A stretch of DNA of 38,518 nt from Pseudomonadota bacterium (GCA_021804595.1 JAJZHH010000012.1:1-38518); one strand, 5' to 3'. Counted from the stretch's first letter, positions 17,278 to 27,772 are shown. Notes: generated by a model from the sequence alone, not told the origin. Program-made: numbers and translations.

Positions 17278-18393
17278 ATGCGCATAGGCGTACCCGCGGA
17301 AACGCTGGCAGGCGAAGCGCGCGTGGCGGCCACCGCGGAGACCGTGAAGAAGCTGGTCGCGCAGGGCCACGCGCTGCTCGTGCAACGCGGCGCGGGGCTG
17401 CGCGCCGGCGTCACCGACGACGACTACGCGGCCGCCGGCGCCGAGCTGGTCGACGCCGACGCCGCGCTGGGCGCCGAGCTGGTGCTGAAAGTGCGCCGCC
17501 CGCAGGCCGACGAGCTGGCGCGCATGGCCCCCGCAAGCGTGCTCGTCGGCATGCTCGAGCCGCATCAGGCCGAAGGCCTGCAGGCGCTGGCCGCGGCGCG
17601 ACTGAGCGCGTTCGCGCTGGAGGCGGCGCCGCGCACGACGCGCGCGCAGAGCCTCGACGTGCTGTCGAGCCAGGCCAACATCGCCGGCTACAAGGCGGTG
17701 CTGGTCGCCGCCGACCTGTACCCGCGCTTCATGCCGATGCTGATGACCGCGGCCGGCACCGTGAAGGCCGCGCGCGTCGTCGTGCTCGGCGCCGGTGTCG
17801 CCGGCTTGCAGGCCATCGCCACCGCCAAGCGGCTGGGCGCGGTGGTCGAGGCGTCTGACGTGCGTCCGGCGGCCAAGGAGCAGATCGAATCGCTGGGCGC
17901 GAAGTTCATCGACGTGCCCTACGAGACCGACGAGGAGCGCGGGATCGCGCAAGGCGTCGGCGGCTACGCGCGGCCGATGCCCAAGGCCTGGCTCGAGCGC
18001 CAGGCCGCGCGCGTGGCCGAACGCGTCAAGCAGGCCAACATCGTCATCACCACCGCGCTGATCCCCGGGCGGCCCGCGCCGGTGCTGGTCAGCGAGGACA
18101 TGGTGCGCAGCATGAAGGCCGGCTCGGTGATCGTCGACATGGCCGCCGCGCAAGGCGGCAACTGCACGCTGACCGAAGCCGATCGCGTCGTCGTCAAGCA
18201 CGGCGTCACGCTGGCCGGGCCGACCAATCTGCCGGCGCAAGTCGCCGCCGACGCGTCGGCGCTGTATGCGAGGAACGTGCTTGATTTCCTCAAGCTGATC
18301 CTGAACAAGGATGGTGCCTTCCACATCGACTTGAACGACGACATCGTCGCCGCGTGCCTGATGTGCGCCGACGGCGAAATCAAGCGCAAGTAA
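17278..18393 (+). CDS. pntAA: NAD(P) transhydrogenase subunit alpha, part 1
   Basis: MRIGVPAETLAGEARVAATAETVKKL; VVVLGAGVAGLQAIATAKRLGA; RBS GAGGAGAG. Confidence 0.93.
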   Translation: MRIGVPAETLAGEARVAATAETVKKLVAQGHALLVQRGAGLRAGVTDDDYAAAGAELVDADAALGAELVLKVRRPQADELARMAPASVLVGMLEPHQAEGLQALAAARLSAFALEAAPRTTRAQSLDVLSSQANIAGYKAVLVAADLYPRFMPMLMTAAGTVKAARVVVLGAGVAGLQAIATAKRLGAVVEASDVRPAAKEQIESLGAKFIDVPYETDEERGIAQGVGGYARPMPKAWLERQAARVAERVKQANIVITTALIPGRPAPVLVSEDMVRSMKAGSVIVDMAAAQGGNCTLTEADRVVVKHGVTLAGPTNLPAQVAADASALYARNVLDFLKLILNKDGAFHIDLNDDIVAACLMCADGEIKRK

Positions 18394-18408
18394 TTCACGG
18401 AGACGCTC

Positions 18409-18723
18409 ATGCATGAAATCTCGCCGCTGCTCGTGAACCTCACGATTTTCGTTCTGGCGATTTACGTCGGATACCACGTGGTGTGGACCGTGACGCCAGC
18501 CCTGCATACTCCGCTGATGTCGGTCACCAATGCGATTTCGGCGATCATCGTGGTCGGTGCGATGCTCGCCGCCGGGCTGACCGTGACCCCGCTGGGACGT
18601 GCCATGGGCATGCTCGCGGTGGCGATGGCGTCGGTCAACATCTTCGGTGGCTTCCTGGTCACGCGCCGCATGCTCGGCATGTTCAAGAAAAAGGACAAGG
18701 TCGTCGCTGCGCGCAGCGAATGA
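18409..18723 (+). CDS. pntAB: NAD(P) transhydrogenase subunit alpha, part 2 (membrane)
   Basis: 104 aa hydrophobic; [50 protein letters not shown]. Confidence 0.93.
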   Translation: MHEISPLLVNLTIFVLAIYVGYHVVWTVTPALHTPLMSVTNAISAIIVVGAMLAAGLTVTPLGRAMGMLAVAMASVNIFGGFLVTRRMLGMFKKKDKVVAARSE

Positions 18724-18751
18724 ACCGGCGCCTCTCCTGCAAGGATTCGTC

Positions 18752-20191
18752 ATGACCCTGAGCATGAATCTGGTCACCCTGCTTTACCTGATCGCGTCGG
18801 TATTCTTCATCCAGGCGCTCAAAGGCCTGTCGCATCCGGCATCGAGCCGTCGCGGCAATCTGTTCGGCATGATCGGCATGACCCTCGCGGTGCTGACCAC
18901 CGCGGCGCTGGTGCTCAAGCTCGGCGGCAGCGACGGCGTGGCCGGCCTCGGCTACGTGCTGGTCGCGCTGCTGTTCGGCGGCGCCATCGGCGCGGTGATG
19001 GCCAAGCGCGTGCAGATGACCAAGATGCCCGAGCTGGTCGCGTTCATGCACAGCATGATCGGCCTGTCGGCGGTATGCATCGCGGTGGCCGAAGTGGCCG
19101 AGCCGCACGCCTTCGGCATCGTCGCCGCGGTCGGCCAGCCGCTGCCCTACGGCAACCGCATCGAACTGTTCATCGGCGCCATCGTCGGCGCGATCACGTT
19201 CAGCGGTTCGGTGATCGCCTTCGGCAAGTTGTCGGGCAAATACAAGTTCCGCCTGTTCCAGGGCGCTCCGGTGCGCTTTCCGGGCCAGCACTGGATCAAC
19301 CTGGCGGTGGCGCTCAGCACGCTGGGCTTCGGCATCGCGTTCTGGGCCGGGGCGCAGTGGACCCCGTTCGTGCTGATGCTGGCGCTGGCCTTCGCGCTCG
19401 GCGTGCTGATCATCATTCCGATCGGCGGCGCCGACATGCCGGTGGTCGTGTCGATGCTCAACAGCTATTCGGGCTGGGCCGCCGCCGGCATCGGCTTCTC
19501 GCTCGAGAACAGCATGTTGATCATCGCCGGCAGCCTGGTCGGCTCCAGCGGCGCGATCCTGTCGTACATCATGTGCCGCGCGATGAACCGCTCGTTCTTC
19601 AGCGTCATTCTCGGCGGCTTCGGCGCTGCGCCCGGCACCGAAGCCGCGGCCGACGGCGCGCAGCGCAGCGCCAAGTCGGGCAGCCCCGACGACGCCGCCT
19701 ACATCCTGGGCAACGCCGAGACCGTGATCATCGTGCCCGGCTACGGCCTCGCGGTGGCGCGCGCGCAGCACGCGCTGAAGGAGCTCGCGCTCAAGCTCGG
19801 CGAACGCGGTGTCAGCGTCAAGTACGCGATCCACCCGGTCGCCGGGCGCATGCCCGGCCACATGAACGTGCTGCTGGCCGAGGCCGAAGTGCCCTACGAC
19901 CAGGTGTTCGAGATGGACGACATCAACCCCGAGTTCGCGCAGGCCGACGTCGCCGTCGTGCTCGGCGCCAACGACGTCGTCAATCCGGCCGCGCGCAACG
20001 ATCCGAAGTCGCCGATCGCCGGCATGCCCATTCTCGACGCCTGGCGCGCCAAGACGGTGATCGTCAACAAACGCTCGATGGCCACCGGCTATGCCGGCCT
20101 CGATAATGACCTGTTCTACATGGATAAAACCATGATGGTGTTCGGCGACGCGAAAAAGGTGATCGAAGACATCACCAAGGCCGTCGAATAG
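18752..20191 (+). CDS. pntB: NAD(P) transhydrogenase subunit beta
   Basis: MTLSMNLVTLLYLIASVFFIQALKGLSHPASSRRGN; IIVPGYGLAVARAQHAL; GRMPGHMNVLLAEA; VVNPAARNDP. Confidence 0.95.
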   Translation: MTLSMNLVTLLYLIASVFFIQALKGLSHPASSRRGNLFGMIGMTLAVLTTAALVLKLGGSDGVAGLGYVLVALLFGGAIGAVMAKRVQMTKMPELVAFMHSMIGLSAVCIAVAEVAEPHAFGIVAAVGQPLPYGNRIELFIGAIVGAITFSGSVIAFGKLSGKYKFRLFQGAPVRFPGQHWINLAVALSTLGFGIAFWAGAQWTPFVLMLALAFALGVLIIIPIGGADMPVVVSMLNSYSGWAAAGIGFSLENSMLIIAGSLVGSSGAILSYIMCRAMNRSFFSVILGGFGAAPGTEAAADGAQRSAKSGSPDDAAYILGNAETVIIVPGYGLAVARAQHALKELALKLGERGVSVKYAIHPVAGRMPGHMNVLLAEAEVPYDQVFEMDDINPEFAQADVAVVLGANDVVNPAARNDPKSPIAGMPILDAWRAKTVIVNKRSMATGYAGLDNDLFYMDKTMMVFGDAKKVIEDITKAVE

Positions 20192-20211
20192 CCGGGAAGC
20201 GCGCTTGATCT

Positions 20212-20243
20212 GAAAAGGGGCCGCCGTCGTGCGGTCTTTTTTC
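20212..20243 (+). terminator. Rho-independent terminator after pntB (A/T arms could also work on minus strand)
   Basis: GAAAAGGGGCCGC-CGTCGT-GCGGTCTTTTTTC: about 13-bp stem with three G-T wobbles, followed by T-rich arm. Confidence 0.82.
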
Positions 20244-20309
20244 TGCGCCGCCGTTTCGATTATGATGTCGCCTGCGAGTTCGCGTACCCATTTAACGCCG
20301 GAGGTCATC

Positions 20310-20609
20310 ATGTCGTCTTATAAGGAACTGCTCAACCAAATCGAGGCCCTGAAGCAGCAAGCCGAGTCGCAGCGCAAGTCGGAAATTGCCAGTGTCGTCG
20401 CCGATATTCGCGCCAAAATGCAGGAGTACGGCATCACGCTGGCCGATCTGGGCAGCGCGCGCAGCTCGCGCACGAAAGGCACGACGGTGGCCGCGAAATA
20501 TCGCCACCCGAACACCGGCGACACCTGGACCGGTCGCGGCAAGATGCCGAAGTGGCTGGCCGCCGAAGTCGCCACCGGCAAGCACAAGGAAGATTTCCTG
20601 ATCGTCTGA
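20310..20609 (+). CDS. H-NS family histone-like nucleoid structuring protein
   Basis: MSSYKELLNQIEALKQQAESQRKSEI; C-terminal YRHPNTGDTWTGRGKMPKWL H-NS DNA-binding motif. Confidence 0.93.
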   Translation: MSSYKELLNQIEALKQQAESQRKSEIASVVADIRAKMQEYGITLADLGSARSSRTKGTTVAAKYRHPNTGDTWTGRGKMPKWLAAEVATGKHKEDFLIV

Positions 20610-20674
20610 ACCCGCGTCGGCGCCATCGGCGCATCTTTCATAGAATGGGCGGCTTGATCCCGACAAACCGTCCG

Positions 20675-21499
20675 ATGTCCGCCGACGCAACCCAGCCCCT
20701 GGTCGAATTCGACGCTGTCGATTTCGCCTACGGCGCGCGCGCGGTGCTCGCCGCGGTGACGCTGCGCGTGATGCCCGGCGAAGTCGTCGCGGTGATGGGC
20801 GCCTCCGGCGGCGGCAAGACGACCACGCTGCGCCTGATCGGCGGCCAGTTGCGCGCCAGCGCCGGCGTCGTGCGCTTCGACGGCCGCGACGTCGGTCGCA
20901 TGAACCACGCCGAGCTGTACGCGGCGCGCCGCAGGATGGGCATGCTGTTCCAGATGGGCGCGCTTTTCACCGACCTGACGGTGTTCGACAACGTCGCCTT
21001 CCCGCTGCGCGAACACACCGACCTGCCCGAATCGATGATTCGCGACCTGGTGCTGATGAAGCTCAACGCGGTCGGGCTGCGCGGCGCGCGCGATCTCTAC
21101 CCCAGCGAGCTGTCCGGCGGCATGGCGCGACGCGTCGCGATGGCGCGCGCAGTCGCGCTCGATCCGGCGCTGGTCATGTACGACGAGCCGTTCGCCGGCC
21201 TCGACCCGATAGCGCTGGGCATTTCGGCGCGGCTGATCCGCGACCTCAACGACGCGCTGGGGCTGACCAGCATCATCGTCTCGCACGACGTCGACGAGAC
21301 CTTCGCCATCGCCGACCGCGTGTTCGTGCTCGGCAACGGCACGCTGATCGCCACCGGCACGCCCGCCGAGCTGCGCGCCAGCGACGACGCGCTGGTGCGC
21401 CAGTTCGTGCGCGGCGACCCCGACGGCCCGGTGCGCTTCCACTATCCGGCGCCCGACGTCGCCCGCGACCTGCTCGGCGAGGGGGGGCAACACCCATGA
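20675..21499 (+). CDS. mlaF: Phospholipid ABC transporter ATP-binding protein MlaF
   Basis: Walker A GASGGGKTTTLRL, LSGGMARRVAMARA, LVMYDEPFAGLDPI; followed by mlaE/D/A/C/B homologues. Confidence 0.93.
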   Translation: MSADATQPLVEFDAVDFAYGARAVLAAVTLRVMPGEVVAVMGASGGGKTTTLRLIGGQLRASAGVVRFDGRDVGRMNHAELYAARRRMGMLFQMGALFTDLTVFDNVAFPLREHTDLPESMIRDLVLMKLNAVGLRGARDLYPSELSGGMARRVAMARAVALDPALVMYDEPFAGLDPIALGISARLIRDLNDALGLTSIIVSHDVDETFAIADRVFVLGNGTLIATGTPAELRASDDALVRQFVRGDPDGPVRFHYPAPDVARDLLGEGGQHP

Positions 21500-22284
21500 A
21501 CGCGGTGCTTGCGATGCTGGCCGCCATCGGCGCGCGCACGCGCCGCGTGCTCGCCGACCTCGGCTACGGGTTGCGGCTGTTCCTGCGGCTGCTGATGCTG
21601 CTGCCCGGCGCGCTGCGGCGGCTGCAGCTGGTGCTGCAGCAGGTTTTCTTTCTCGGCAACTATTCGCTGTCGATCATCGCGGTATCGGGGCTGTTCGTCG
21701 GCTTCGTGCTCGGCTTGCAGGGCTACTACACGCTGGCGCGCTATGGCGCGGCGAATTCGCTGGGCCTGGTCGTCGCGCTGTCGCTGGTGCGTGAGCTCGG
21801 CCCGGTGGTCACCGCGCTGCTGTTCGCCGGGCGTGCCGGCACCTCGCTGACCGCCGAGATCGGGCTGATGAAGGCCGGCGAGCAGCTCACCGCGATGGAA
21901 ATGATGGCGGTCGACCCGGTGGCGCGCGTGCTGGCGCCGCGCATGGCCGCCGGCATCATCGCGATGCCGCTGCTGGCCGCGGTGTTCAGCGCGGTCGGCG
22001 TGATCGGCGGCTATGTCGTCGGCGTGCTGCTGATCGGCGTCGACTCCGGAGCATTCTGGTCGCAGATGCAGGGCGGCGTCGACGTGTTCGCCGACGTCGG
22101 CAACGGCGTCATCAAGAGCCTCGTGTTCGGCGTCGCGGTCACCTTCATCGCGCTGTACCAGGGCTGGCGCGCGCAGCCGACGCCCGAGGGCGTGTCGCGG
22201 GCGACCACGCGCACCGTGGTGGTCGCGTCGCTGACCGTCCTCGGCCTGGATTTCATGTTGACCGCGCTGATGTTCAGCACTTGA
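21496..22284 (+). CDS. mlaE: Phospholipid ABC transporter permease MlaE
   Basis: 262 aa; ALLFAGRAGTSLTAEIGLMKAGEQLTAMEMMAVDPVARVLAPR signature. Confidence 0.95.
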   Translation: MNAVLAMLAAIGARTRRVLADLGYGLRLFLRLLMLLPGALRRLQLVLQQVFFLGNYSLSIIAVSGLFVGFVLGLQGYYTLARYGAANSLGLVVALSLVRELGPVVTALLFAGRAGTSLTAEIGLMKAGEQLTAMEMMAVDPVARVLAPRMAAGIIAMPLLAAVFSAVGVIGGYVVGVLLIGVDSGAFWSQMQGGVDVFADVGNGVIKSLVFGVAVTFIALYQGWRAQPTPEGVSRATTRTVVVASLTVLGLDFMLTALMFST

Positions 22285-22307
22285 GAACCGGTCGATCGGG
22301 AGACACT

Positions 22308-22778
22308 ATGCAGAACAAATGGATCGACGCTTGGGTCGGCCTGTTCGTCGTCATCGGCGCCGCGGCGTTGTTGTTCCTGGCCTTGAAGGCCGGCAACTTG
22401 CTGAGCCTGAATTTCGCGCCGACCTATGATGTCGTCGCGCAGTTCGACAACATCGGCGGGCTCAAGCCGGATGCACCGGTGAAAAGCGCCGGCGTCGTCG
22501 TCGGCCGCGTCGCCCGCATCGACTTCGACAACCATACCTTCGAGGCCAAGGTCACGCTGGCGCTGGACAAGCGTTTCCAGTTCCCGACCGACACCTCGGC
22601 CAAGATCCTCACCTCGGGTCTGCTCGGCGACCAGTACATCGGCCTCGACCCGGGAGGCTCGGAAAAGAATCTACGCAATGGCGACAGGATCCAGAACACG
22701 CAATCGGCGATCGTGCTGGAAAATCTGATCGGACAGTTCCTCTACAACAAGGCGGCGTCGTCGGGCGCGGCCAAATGA
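22308..22778 (+). CDS. mlaD: MCE-domain protein MlaD
   Basis: MQNKWIDAWVGLFVVIGAAALLFLALKAGN; MCE domain FDNIGGLKPDAPVKSAGVVVGRV, SGLLGDQYIGLDPGG. Confidence 0.95.
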   Translation: MQNKWIDAWVGLFVVIGAAALLFLALKAGNLLSLNFAPTYDVVAQFDNIGGLKPDAPVKSAGVVVGRVARIDFDNHTFEAKVTLALDKRFQFPTDTSAKILTSGLLGDQYIGLDPGGSEKNLRNGDRIQNTQSAIVLENLIGQFLYNKAASSGAAK

Positions 22779-22791
22779 TTTCCTGCACACG

Positions 22792-23529
22792 ATGGTGAAA
22801 TCCCCAAGCTGGCGTTCGCCGCTGTTCGCGGCCGTGCTGCTGCTCGGCGGCTGCGCCAGCGCGCCGCACGCGCCTGATCCGCACGACCCGCTGCAGCGCT
22901 ACAACCGCGCGATGTTCGGCTTCAATGAAAAAGTCGACCAGGCGGTCACACGCCCGATCGCCGTGGCGTACCGGAACGTGACGCCGGCGCCGATGCGCCG
23001 CGGCATCGGCAATTTCTTCGGCAACATCAACGATGCGTGGTCGGCGCTCAACGACTTGCTGCAGCTGCACGTCGGCTACGCCGCGAACGACATCCTGCGC
23101 GTCGAAGTCAACACTTTCTTCGGCATCGGCGGCACCATCGACATCGCCAGCGAAATGGGCCTGTACCGTCATCCGAACGATTTCGGGCTGACGCTGGCGC
23201 GCTACGGTGTCGGCTCCGGCCCGTATTTCGTGCTGCCGGTGCTTGGGCCCAGCACGATACGTGACAGCGGCGGCACGGTCGTCGACGACTACCTGTACGC
23301 GCCGCTTCCGCGCCTGACGAGCAATGTGGCGCTGCGCAACAGCGCCATGGGGCTCGATCTCGTGCAGCACCGCGCGTCGCTGCTGGCGACCACCGATCTG
23401 CTTGAAAGCATCGCCATCGACCCCTATGTCTTCACCCGCGACGCCTATCTGCAGCGGCGCGATACGCGAGTGCACGCCGTGCGTTCAATAGGCGTACTGA
23501 CGCCGCCCGACGACGCTGGCGGCGAATGA
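22792..23529 (+). CDS. mlaA: MlaA/VacJ family lipoprotein
   Basis: Lipobox LLLGGCASAP; DPLQRYNRAMFGFNEKVDQAVTRPIAVAYRNVTP. Confidence 0.95.
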   Translation: MVKSPSWRSPLFAAVLLLGGCASAPHAPDPHDPLQRYNRAMFGFNEKVDQAVTRPIAVAYRNVTPAPMRRGIGNFFGNINDAWSALNDLLQLHVGYAANDILRVEVNTFFGIGGTIDIASEMGLYRHPNDFGLTLARYGVGSGPYFVLPVLGPSTIRDSGGTVVDDYLYAPLPRLTSNVALRNSAMGLDLVQHRASLLATTDLLESIAIDPYVFTRDAYLQRRDTRVHAVRSIGVLTPPDDAGGE

Positions 23530-23552
23530 CTCGCCCACGACTGGAGAATCTG

Positions 23553-24206
23553 ATGCACAAGACTTTGCGATCCGTCCTGCTCGCCGCCGCGCTGCCGCTG
23601 CTGGCGCCGGCCGCGATGGCGGCAGCCGCGCCCACCCCGGCGGTGGCGGCCGATGCGTCGCCGGTGGCCGTCGTGCGCCAGTTGACCGATTCGGTGATGA
23701 ACGCGGTGCGCGCCGACCCCGAGCTGCGCGCCGGCAATCCGCGCAAGATCGCGCAGATGGTCGAAACCAAGATCCTGCCCTTTGTCGATTTCCGCGAAAT
23801 GACCGCGTCGGCAGTCGGGCGCTTCTGGCGCCAGGCCAGCGCGCAGCAGAAGGACCAGCTGCAGGCCCAGTTCAAGCAACTGCTGATCCACACCTATGCC
23901 GGCGCCGTCAAGCGCGTGCGCGACCAGCAGGTGCGCTTCCTGCCGTTGCGAGCCGACCCCGGCGCGACCAGCGTCGTCGTGCGCACCCGCGTGATCGACC
24001 AGGGCGACGTGATCCAGATCGACTACCGGCTGCTCAAGTCCGACGCCGGCGCGTGGAAGATTTCCGACGTCAACGTGATGGGCGTGTGGCTGGTCGACAA
24101 CTATCGCGGCGTGTTCGCGCAGGAAATCGGCCAGAAGGGAATCGACGGCCTGATCAAGACGCTGGAGCAGCGCAACCAGGCGCTGGCCTCGGGTAACGCC
24201 CAGTGA
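23553..24206 (+). CDS. mlaC: MlaC/Tgt2 periplasmic phospholipid-binding protein
   Basis: MHKTLRSVLLAAALPLLAPAAMAAA signal peptide; DFREMTASAVGRFWRQASAQQKDQLQAQFKQLL; VNVMGVWLVDNYRGVF. Confidence 0.94.
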   Translation: MHKTLRSVLLAAALPLLAPAAMAAAAPTPAVAADASPVAVVRQLTDSVMNAVRADPELRAGNPRKIAQMVETKILPFVDFREMTASAVGRFWRQASAQQKDQLQAQFKQLLIHTYAGAVKRVRDQQVRFLPLRADPGATSVVVRTRVIDQGDVIQIDYRLLKSDAGAWKISDVNVMGVWLVDNYRGVFAQEIGQKGIDGLIKTLEQRNQALASGNAQ

Positions 24207-24478
24207 CCATGGCCGGCGCCCGTTACCTGCTGCCCGCTCGCGTCACGCTCGGCGACGCCGCGGCGGTGCGTGCGCAGGCGCTGGCCGAGCTGCGCGCGGC
24301 CGCGCCCACGGGGCCGTGGGAAGTCGATGCCGGCGCGCTGTCGACGTTCGACTCGTCGTGTCTGGCGCTGCTGCTCGAGCTGCGCCGCGCCGCCGCCGAC
24401 GTGCGGCTGCGCGCGGCGCCGACGCGGCTGGCGCAGCTGGCGCGCGCCTATGGGGTGGAGTTCGTCGTCGATGGTTGA
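24203..24478 (+). CDS. mlaB: STAS-domain protein MlaB
   Basis: 91 aa; VDAGALSTFDSSCLALLLELRRAA STAS motif; overlaps mlaC. Confidence 0.85.
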   Translation: MTMAGARYLLPARVTLGDAAAVRAQALAELRAAAPTGPWEVDAGALSTFDSSCLALLLELRRAAADVRLRAAPTRLAQLARAYGVEFVVDG

Positions 24479-25385
24479 CGCTGTGCGTTTCGACGGCGTG
24501 GTCAAGCGCTTCGGCGCCCACGCCGCGGTCGACGGCGTCGACTTCGGCATCGACGAAGGCGAATTCTTCGCCCTGCTCGGCGCCAACGGCGCCGGCAAGA
24601 CGACGCTGATCAGCATGCTCGCCGGTCTGGCGCGGCCGAGCTCGGGGTCGATCCGCGTGCTCGGCGTCGACGTCGTCGCCGAGCCGCTGCGCGCGCGCCG
24701 CCTGCTCGGCGTGGTGCCGCAGGAGCTGGTGTTCGACCCGTTCTTCACCGTGCGCGAAGCGCTGCGCCAGCAATCGGGCTATTTCGGGCTCGGGCGCAAC
24801 GACGCGTGGATCGACGAGCTGCTGCATCACCTCGGCTTGAGCGCGCAGGCCGAGCAGAACATGCGCACGCTGTCGGGCGGCATGAAGCGCCGCGTGATGG
24901 TCGCGCAGGCGCTGGTGCACCGGCCGCCGGTGATCGTGCTCGACGAGCCCACCGCCGGCGTCGACGTCGAGTTGCGGCAGAGCCTGTGGCAGTTCATCAC
25001 CGGCTTGAATCGCCAGGGCCATACCGTGCTGCTGACCACGCATTACCTCGAGGAGGCCGAGACGCTGTGCAGCCGCATCGGCATGCTCAAGCTCGGCCGC
25101 CTGGTCGCGCTCGATCGGACGCACGAGCTGCTGGCGCGCTTCGCGTCGACGCAGCTGCTGTTCCGCGTCGTGCGCGGCGAGCCGCCGGCGCAGCTGGTGT
25201 GCCGCAGCGAAGGCGCGCGGCTGGCGTGCACCGTGCGCGACGCCGCGCAGGTCGAGGCGGCGCTGGGCGCGTTGCGCGAAGCCGGCTGCGACATCGACGA
25301 GCTCGAAGTGCGCCGCGCCGACCTCGAGGACGCCTTCCTGCAGCTCGCCGGCCGTGGCGCGGCGCGTCCGCTGGAGGCGGCATGA
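24471..25385 (+). CDS. ABC transporter ATP-binding protein (YadG-like)
   Basis: MVDAVRFDGVVKRFGAHAAVDGVDF; GANGAGKTTLISML, LSGGMKRRVMVAQAL, VIVLDEPTAGVD. Confidence 0.92.
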   Translation: MVDAVRFDGVVKRFGAHAAVDGVDFGIDEGEFFALLGANGAGKTTLISMLAGLARPSSGSIRVLGVDVVAEPLRARRLLGVVPQELVFDPFFTVREALRQQSGYFGLGRNDAWIDELLHHLGLSAQAEQNMRTLSGGMKRRVMVAQALVHRPPVIVLDEPTAGVDVELRQSLWQFITGLNRQGHTVLLTTHYLEEAETLCSRIGMLKLGRLVALDRTHELLARFASTQLLFRVVRGEPPAQLVCRSEGARLACTVRDAAQVEAALGALREAGCDIDELEVRRADLEDAFLQLAGRGAARPLEAA

Positions 25386-26206
25386 GCACCGAGCCGCGCA
25401 GTGCCGCAGGCGCCACGTTGAGCCCGCTGATGCCCGCCACCGGTTACTGGAGCGGCGGCGTGTGGTCGCTGCTGCGCAAGGAAGTGTTGCGCTTCTGGTC
25501 GGTCGGCCTGCAGACGCTGGGCGCGCCGATGGTCAGCAGCTTGCTGTACCTGCTGATCTTCTCGCACGCGATTTCGGGCCATATCCGGATGTTCGGCCGC
25601 GTGCCGTACACCAGCTTCCTGATTCCGGGGCTGGCGATGATGAGCGTGCTGCAGAACGCGTTCGCGAACACCTCGTCGTCGCTGATCCAGTCCAAGATCA
25701 CCGGCAACCTGGTCTTCATGCTGCTGTCGCCGCTTCGTGCCGGCGAGATGTACATCGGCTACGTCGGCGCGTCGGTCGCGCGCGGCCTCGGCGTCGGCGG
25801 CAGCCTGCTCGTCGTCGCCTGGCTGTTCGTGCCGCTGCAGTTCGCGCACCCGCTGTGGATCGTCGTGTTCGCGCTGCTCGGCGCGGCCATGCTCGGCGCG
25901 CTCGGGCTGATCGCTGGGATCTGGGCCGAGAAATTTGACCAGATGGCCGCGTTCCAGAACTTCCTGATCGTGCCGGCGACCTTCCTTTCCGGTGTGTTCT
26001 ACTCGGTCAACGCGCTGCCGCCGTTCTGGATGGTGGTTTCGCACCTCAACCCCTTTTTCTACCTGGTCGACGGTTTCCGCTATGGATTCTTCGGCGCGTC
26101 GGACGTGTCGCCGTGGCTGTCCCTGCTTGCGGGTTTGCTCGGCAACGCGGTGTGCGGCGGCATCGCGCTGAACTGGCTGCACCGCGGCTACAAACTGCGT
26201 TACTGA
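25382..26206 (+). CDS. ABC transporter permease (ABC-2 type, YadH-like)
   Basis: MSTEPRSAAGATLSPLMPATGYWSGGVWSLLRKEVLRFW; ABC-2 membrane segments; NPFFYLVDGFRYGFFG. Confidence 0.92.
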   Translation: MSTEPRSAAGATLSPLMPATGYWSGGVWSLLRKEVLRFWSVGLQTLGAPMVSSLLYLLIFSHAISGHIRMFGRVPYTSFLIPGLAMMSVLQNAFANTSSSLIQSKITGNLVFMLLSPLRAGEMYIGYVGASVARGLGVGGSLLVVAWLFVPLQFAHPLWIVVFALLGAAMLGALGLIAGIWAEKFDQMAAFQNFLIVPATFLSGVFYSVNALPPFWMVVSHLNPFFYLVDGFRYGFFGASDVSPWLSLLAGLLGNAVCGGIALNWLHRGYKLRY

Positions 26207-26210
26207 AGCG

Positions 26211-26459
26211 ATGGACACGACCCCTCCGACCCCCGCGCAGCTGCGCGCCTTGATCGCCGCCGGGCTCGAATGCACCCGGCTCGAGGTCGACGGCGACGGC
26301 CGCCACTATTTCGCCACCATCGTCAGCCCGGCCTTCACCGGGCTGAACCGGCTGGCGCGGCACCGGCTGGTCTACGGCGTGCTCGGCGAGCGCATGCGCG
26401 AACAGGTCCACGCGCTGTCGATGCGCACCTTCGCGCCCGGCGAAGCGATCGCCGACTGA
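26211..26459 (+). CDS. ibaG: BolA/IbaG family protein
   Basis: 82 aa; GDGRHYFATIVSPAFTGLNRLARHRLVYGVLGERM...VHALSMRTFAPGE. Confidence 0.85.
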   Translation: MDTTPPTPAQLRALIAAGLECTRLEVDGDGRHYFATIVSPAFTGLNRLARHRLVYGVLGERMREQVHALSMRTFAPGEAIAD

Positions 26460-26474
26460 CGATTCCCCCCTTTC

Positions 26475-27746
26475 ATGGACAGACTTCGTATCCACGGCCA
26501 GCAGCCGCTGCGCGGTGACGTTCGCGCCAGCGGCGCGAAAAATGCCGCGCTGCCCGAGATGGCCGCCAGCCTGCTCAGCGCGCAGCCGCTCGAGCTCGAC
26601 AACGTGCCGCAGTTGATGGACGTGCGCACGCTCGGCGCGCTGCTCGGCGGCATGGGCGTGAGCGTCGCGCGCGACGGTGCGCGCGTGCGCCTTCAGGCCG
26701 ACGCGGTGCACGACTGCGTCGCGCCCTACGAGCGCGTGAAGACCATGCGCGCCAGCATCCTGGTGCTCGGCCCGCTGCTGGCGCGTTTCGGCCACGCGCG
26801 CGTGAGCCTGCCCGGCGGCTGCGCGATCGGCGCGCGCCCGGTCGACCAGCACGTCAAGGGGCTGCAGCTGCTCGGCGCCAGGGTCGACATCGAGCACGGC
26901 GACATCGTCGCCAGCGTGCCCGACGGCCGGCTGCGCGGCGCGCGCATCACCACCGACATGATCACCGTCACCGGCACCGAGAACCTGATGATGGCCGCCG
27001 CGCTGGCGTACGGCGAGACCGTGCTGGAGAACGCCGCGCAGGAGCCCGAGGTCGCCGACCTGGCCGCGCTGCTGAACAAGATGGGCGCGCGCATCGACGG
27101 CGCCGGCAGTTCGCGCATCCGCATCGAAGGCGTGGCCGAACTCGGCGGCGCCGCGCATCGCGTCGTGCCCGACCGCATCGAGGCCGGCACCTTCCTGTGC
27201 GCGGCGCTGGCCACGCGCGGCGACGTCGTCGTGCGCGACTGCGTGCCGCGCCACCTCGACGCGCTGCTCGACAAGCTGCGCGACGCCGGCGCCGAGGTCG
27301 ACTGCGGCGACGACTGGGTGCGCGTGCGCGCCGACGCACTGCCCGGTGGTCGGCCGCGCGCGGTGTCGGTGCGCACCGGCGAATACCCCGGTTTCGCCAC
27401 CGACATGCAGGCGCAGTTCATGGCCGTCGACTGCGTCGCGCAAGGTGCGGCGACGCTGACCGAGACCATTTTCGAGAACCGCTTCATGCACGTGCAGGAG
27501 TTGGTGCGGCTGGGTGCCAACATCACCATCGAAGGCAACACCTGTGTCGTGCAGGGGGTCGAGCGGCTGTCGGGCGCCACCGTGATGGCCACCGATCTGC
27601 GCGCCTCGGCCGGGCTGGTCATCGCCGGTCTGGCCGCCGAAGGCACCACCGTGATCGAGCGCATCTACCACCTGGACCGCGGCTACGAGGCCATCGAGCA
27701 CAAGCTCGGCGCCCTCGGCGCGCGCATCGAGCGACTGCGCGCCTGA
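26475..27746 (+). CDS. murA: UDP-N-acetylglucosamine 1-carboxyvinyltransferase
   Basis: [47 protein letters not shown] (catalytic Cys region); [13 protein letters not shown]-like. Confidence 0.96.
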   Translation: MDRLRIHGQQPLRGDVRASGAKNAALPEMAASLLSAQPLELDNVPQLMDVRTLGALLGGMGVSVARDGARVRLQADAVHDCVAPYERVKTMRASILVLGPLLARFGHARVSLPGGCAIGARPVDQHVKGLQLLGARVDIEHGDIVASVPDGRLRGARITTDMITVTGTENLMMAAALAYGETVLENAAQEPEVADLAALLNKMGARIDGAGSSRIRIEGVAELGGAAHRVVPDRIEAGTFLCAALATRGDVVVRDCVPRHLDALLDKLRDAGAEVDCGDDWVRVRADALPGGRPRAVSVRTGEYPGFATDMQAQFMAVDCVAQGAATLTETIFENRFMHVQELVRLGANITIEGNTCVVQGVERLSGATVMATDLRASAGLVIAGLAAEGTTVIERIYHLDRGYEAIEHKLGALGARIERLRA

Positions 27747-27772
27747 GCGCGCACCTTCGACGAGACCCGACC

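Noticed and set aside
20610-20674. Candidate promoter TAGAAT upstream of mlaF and weak hairpin after the H-NS gene
   Set aside because: -10-like element only; no matching -35, and the 5-bp stem is unremarkable at this GC content.
27747-27772. Possible his leader peptide/attenuator before hisG
   Set aside because: Only 26 bp separates murA from hisG; no His-rich leader ORF or attenuator fits.
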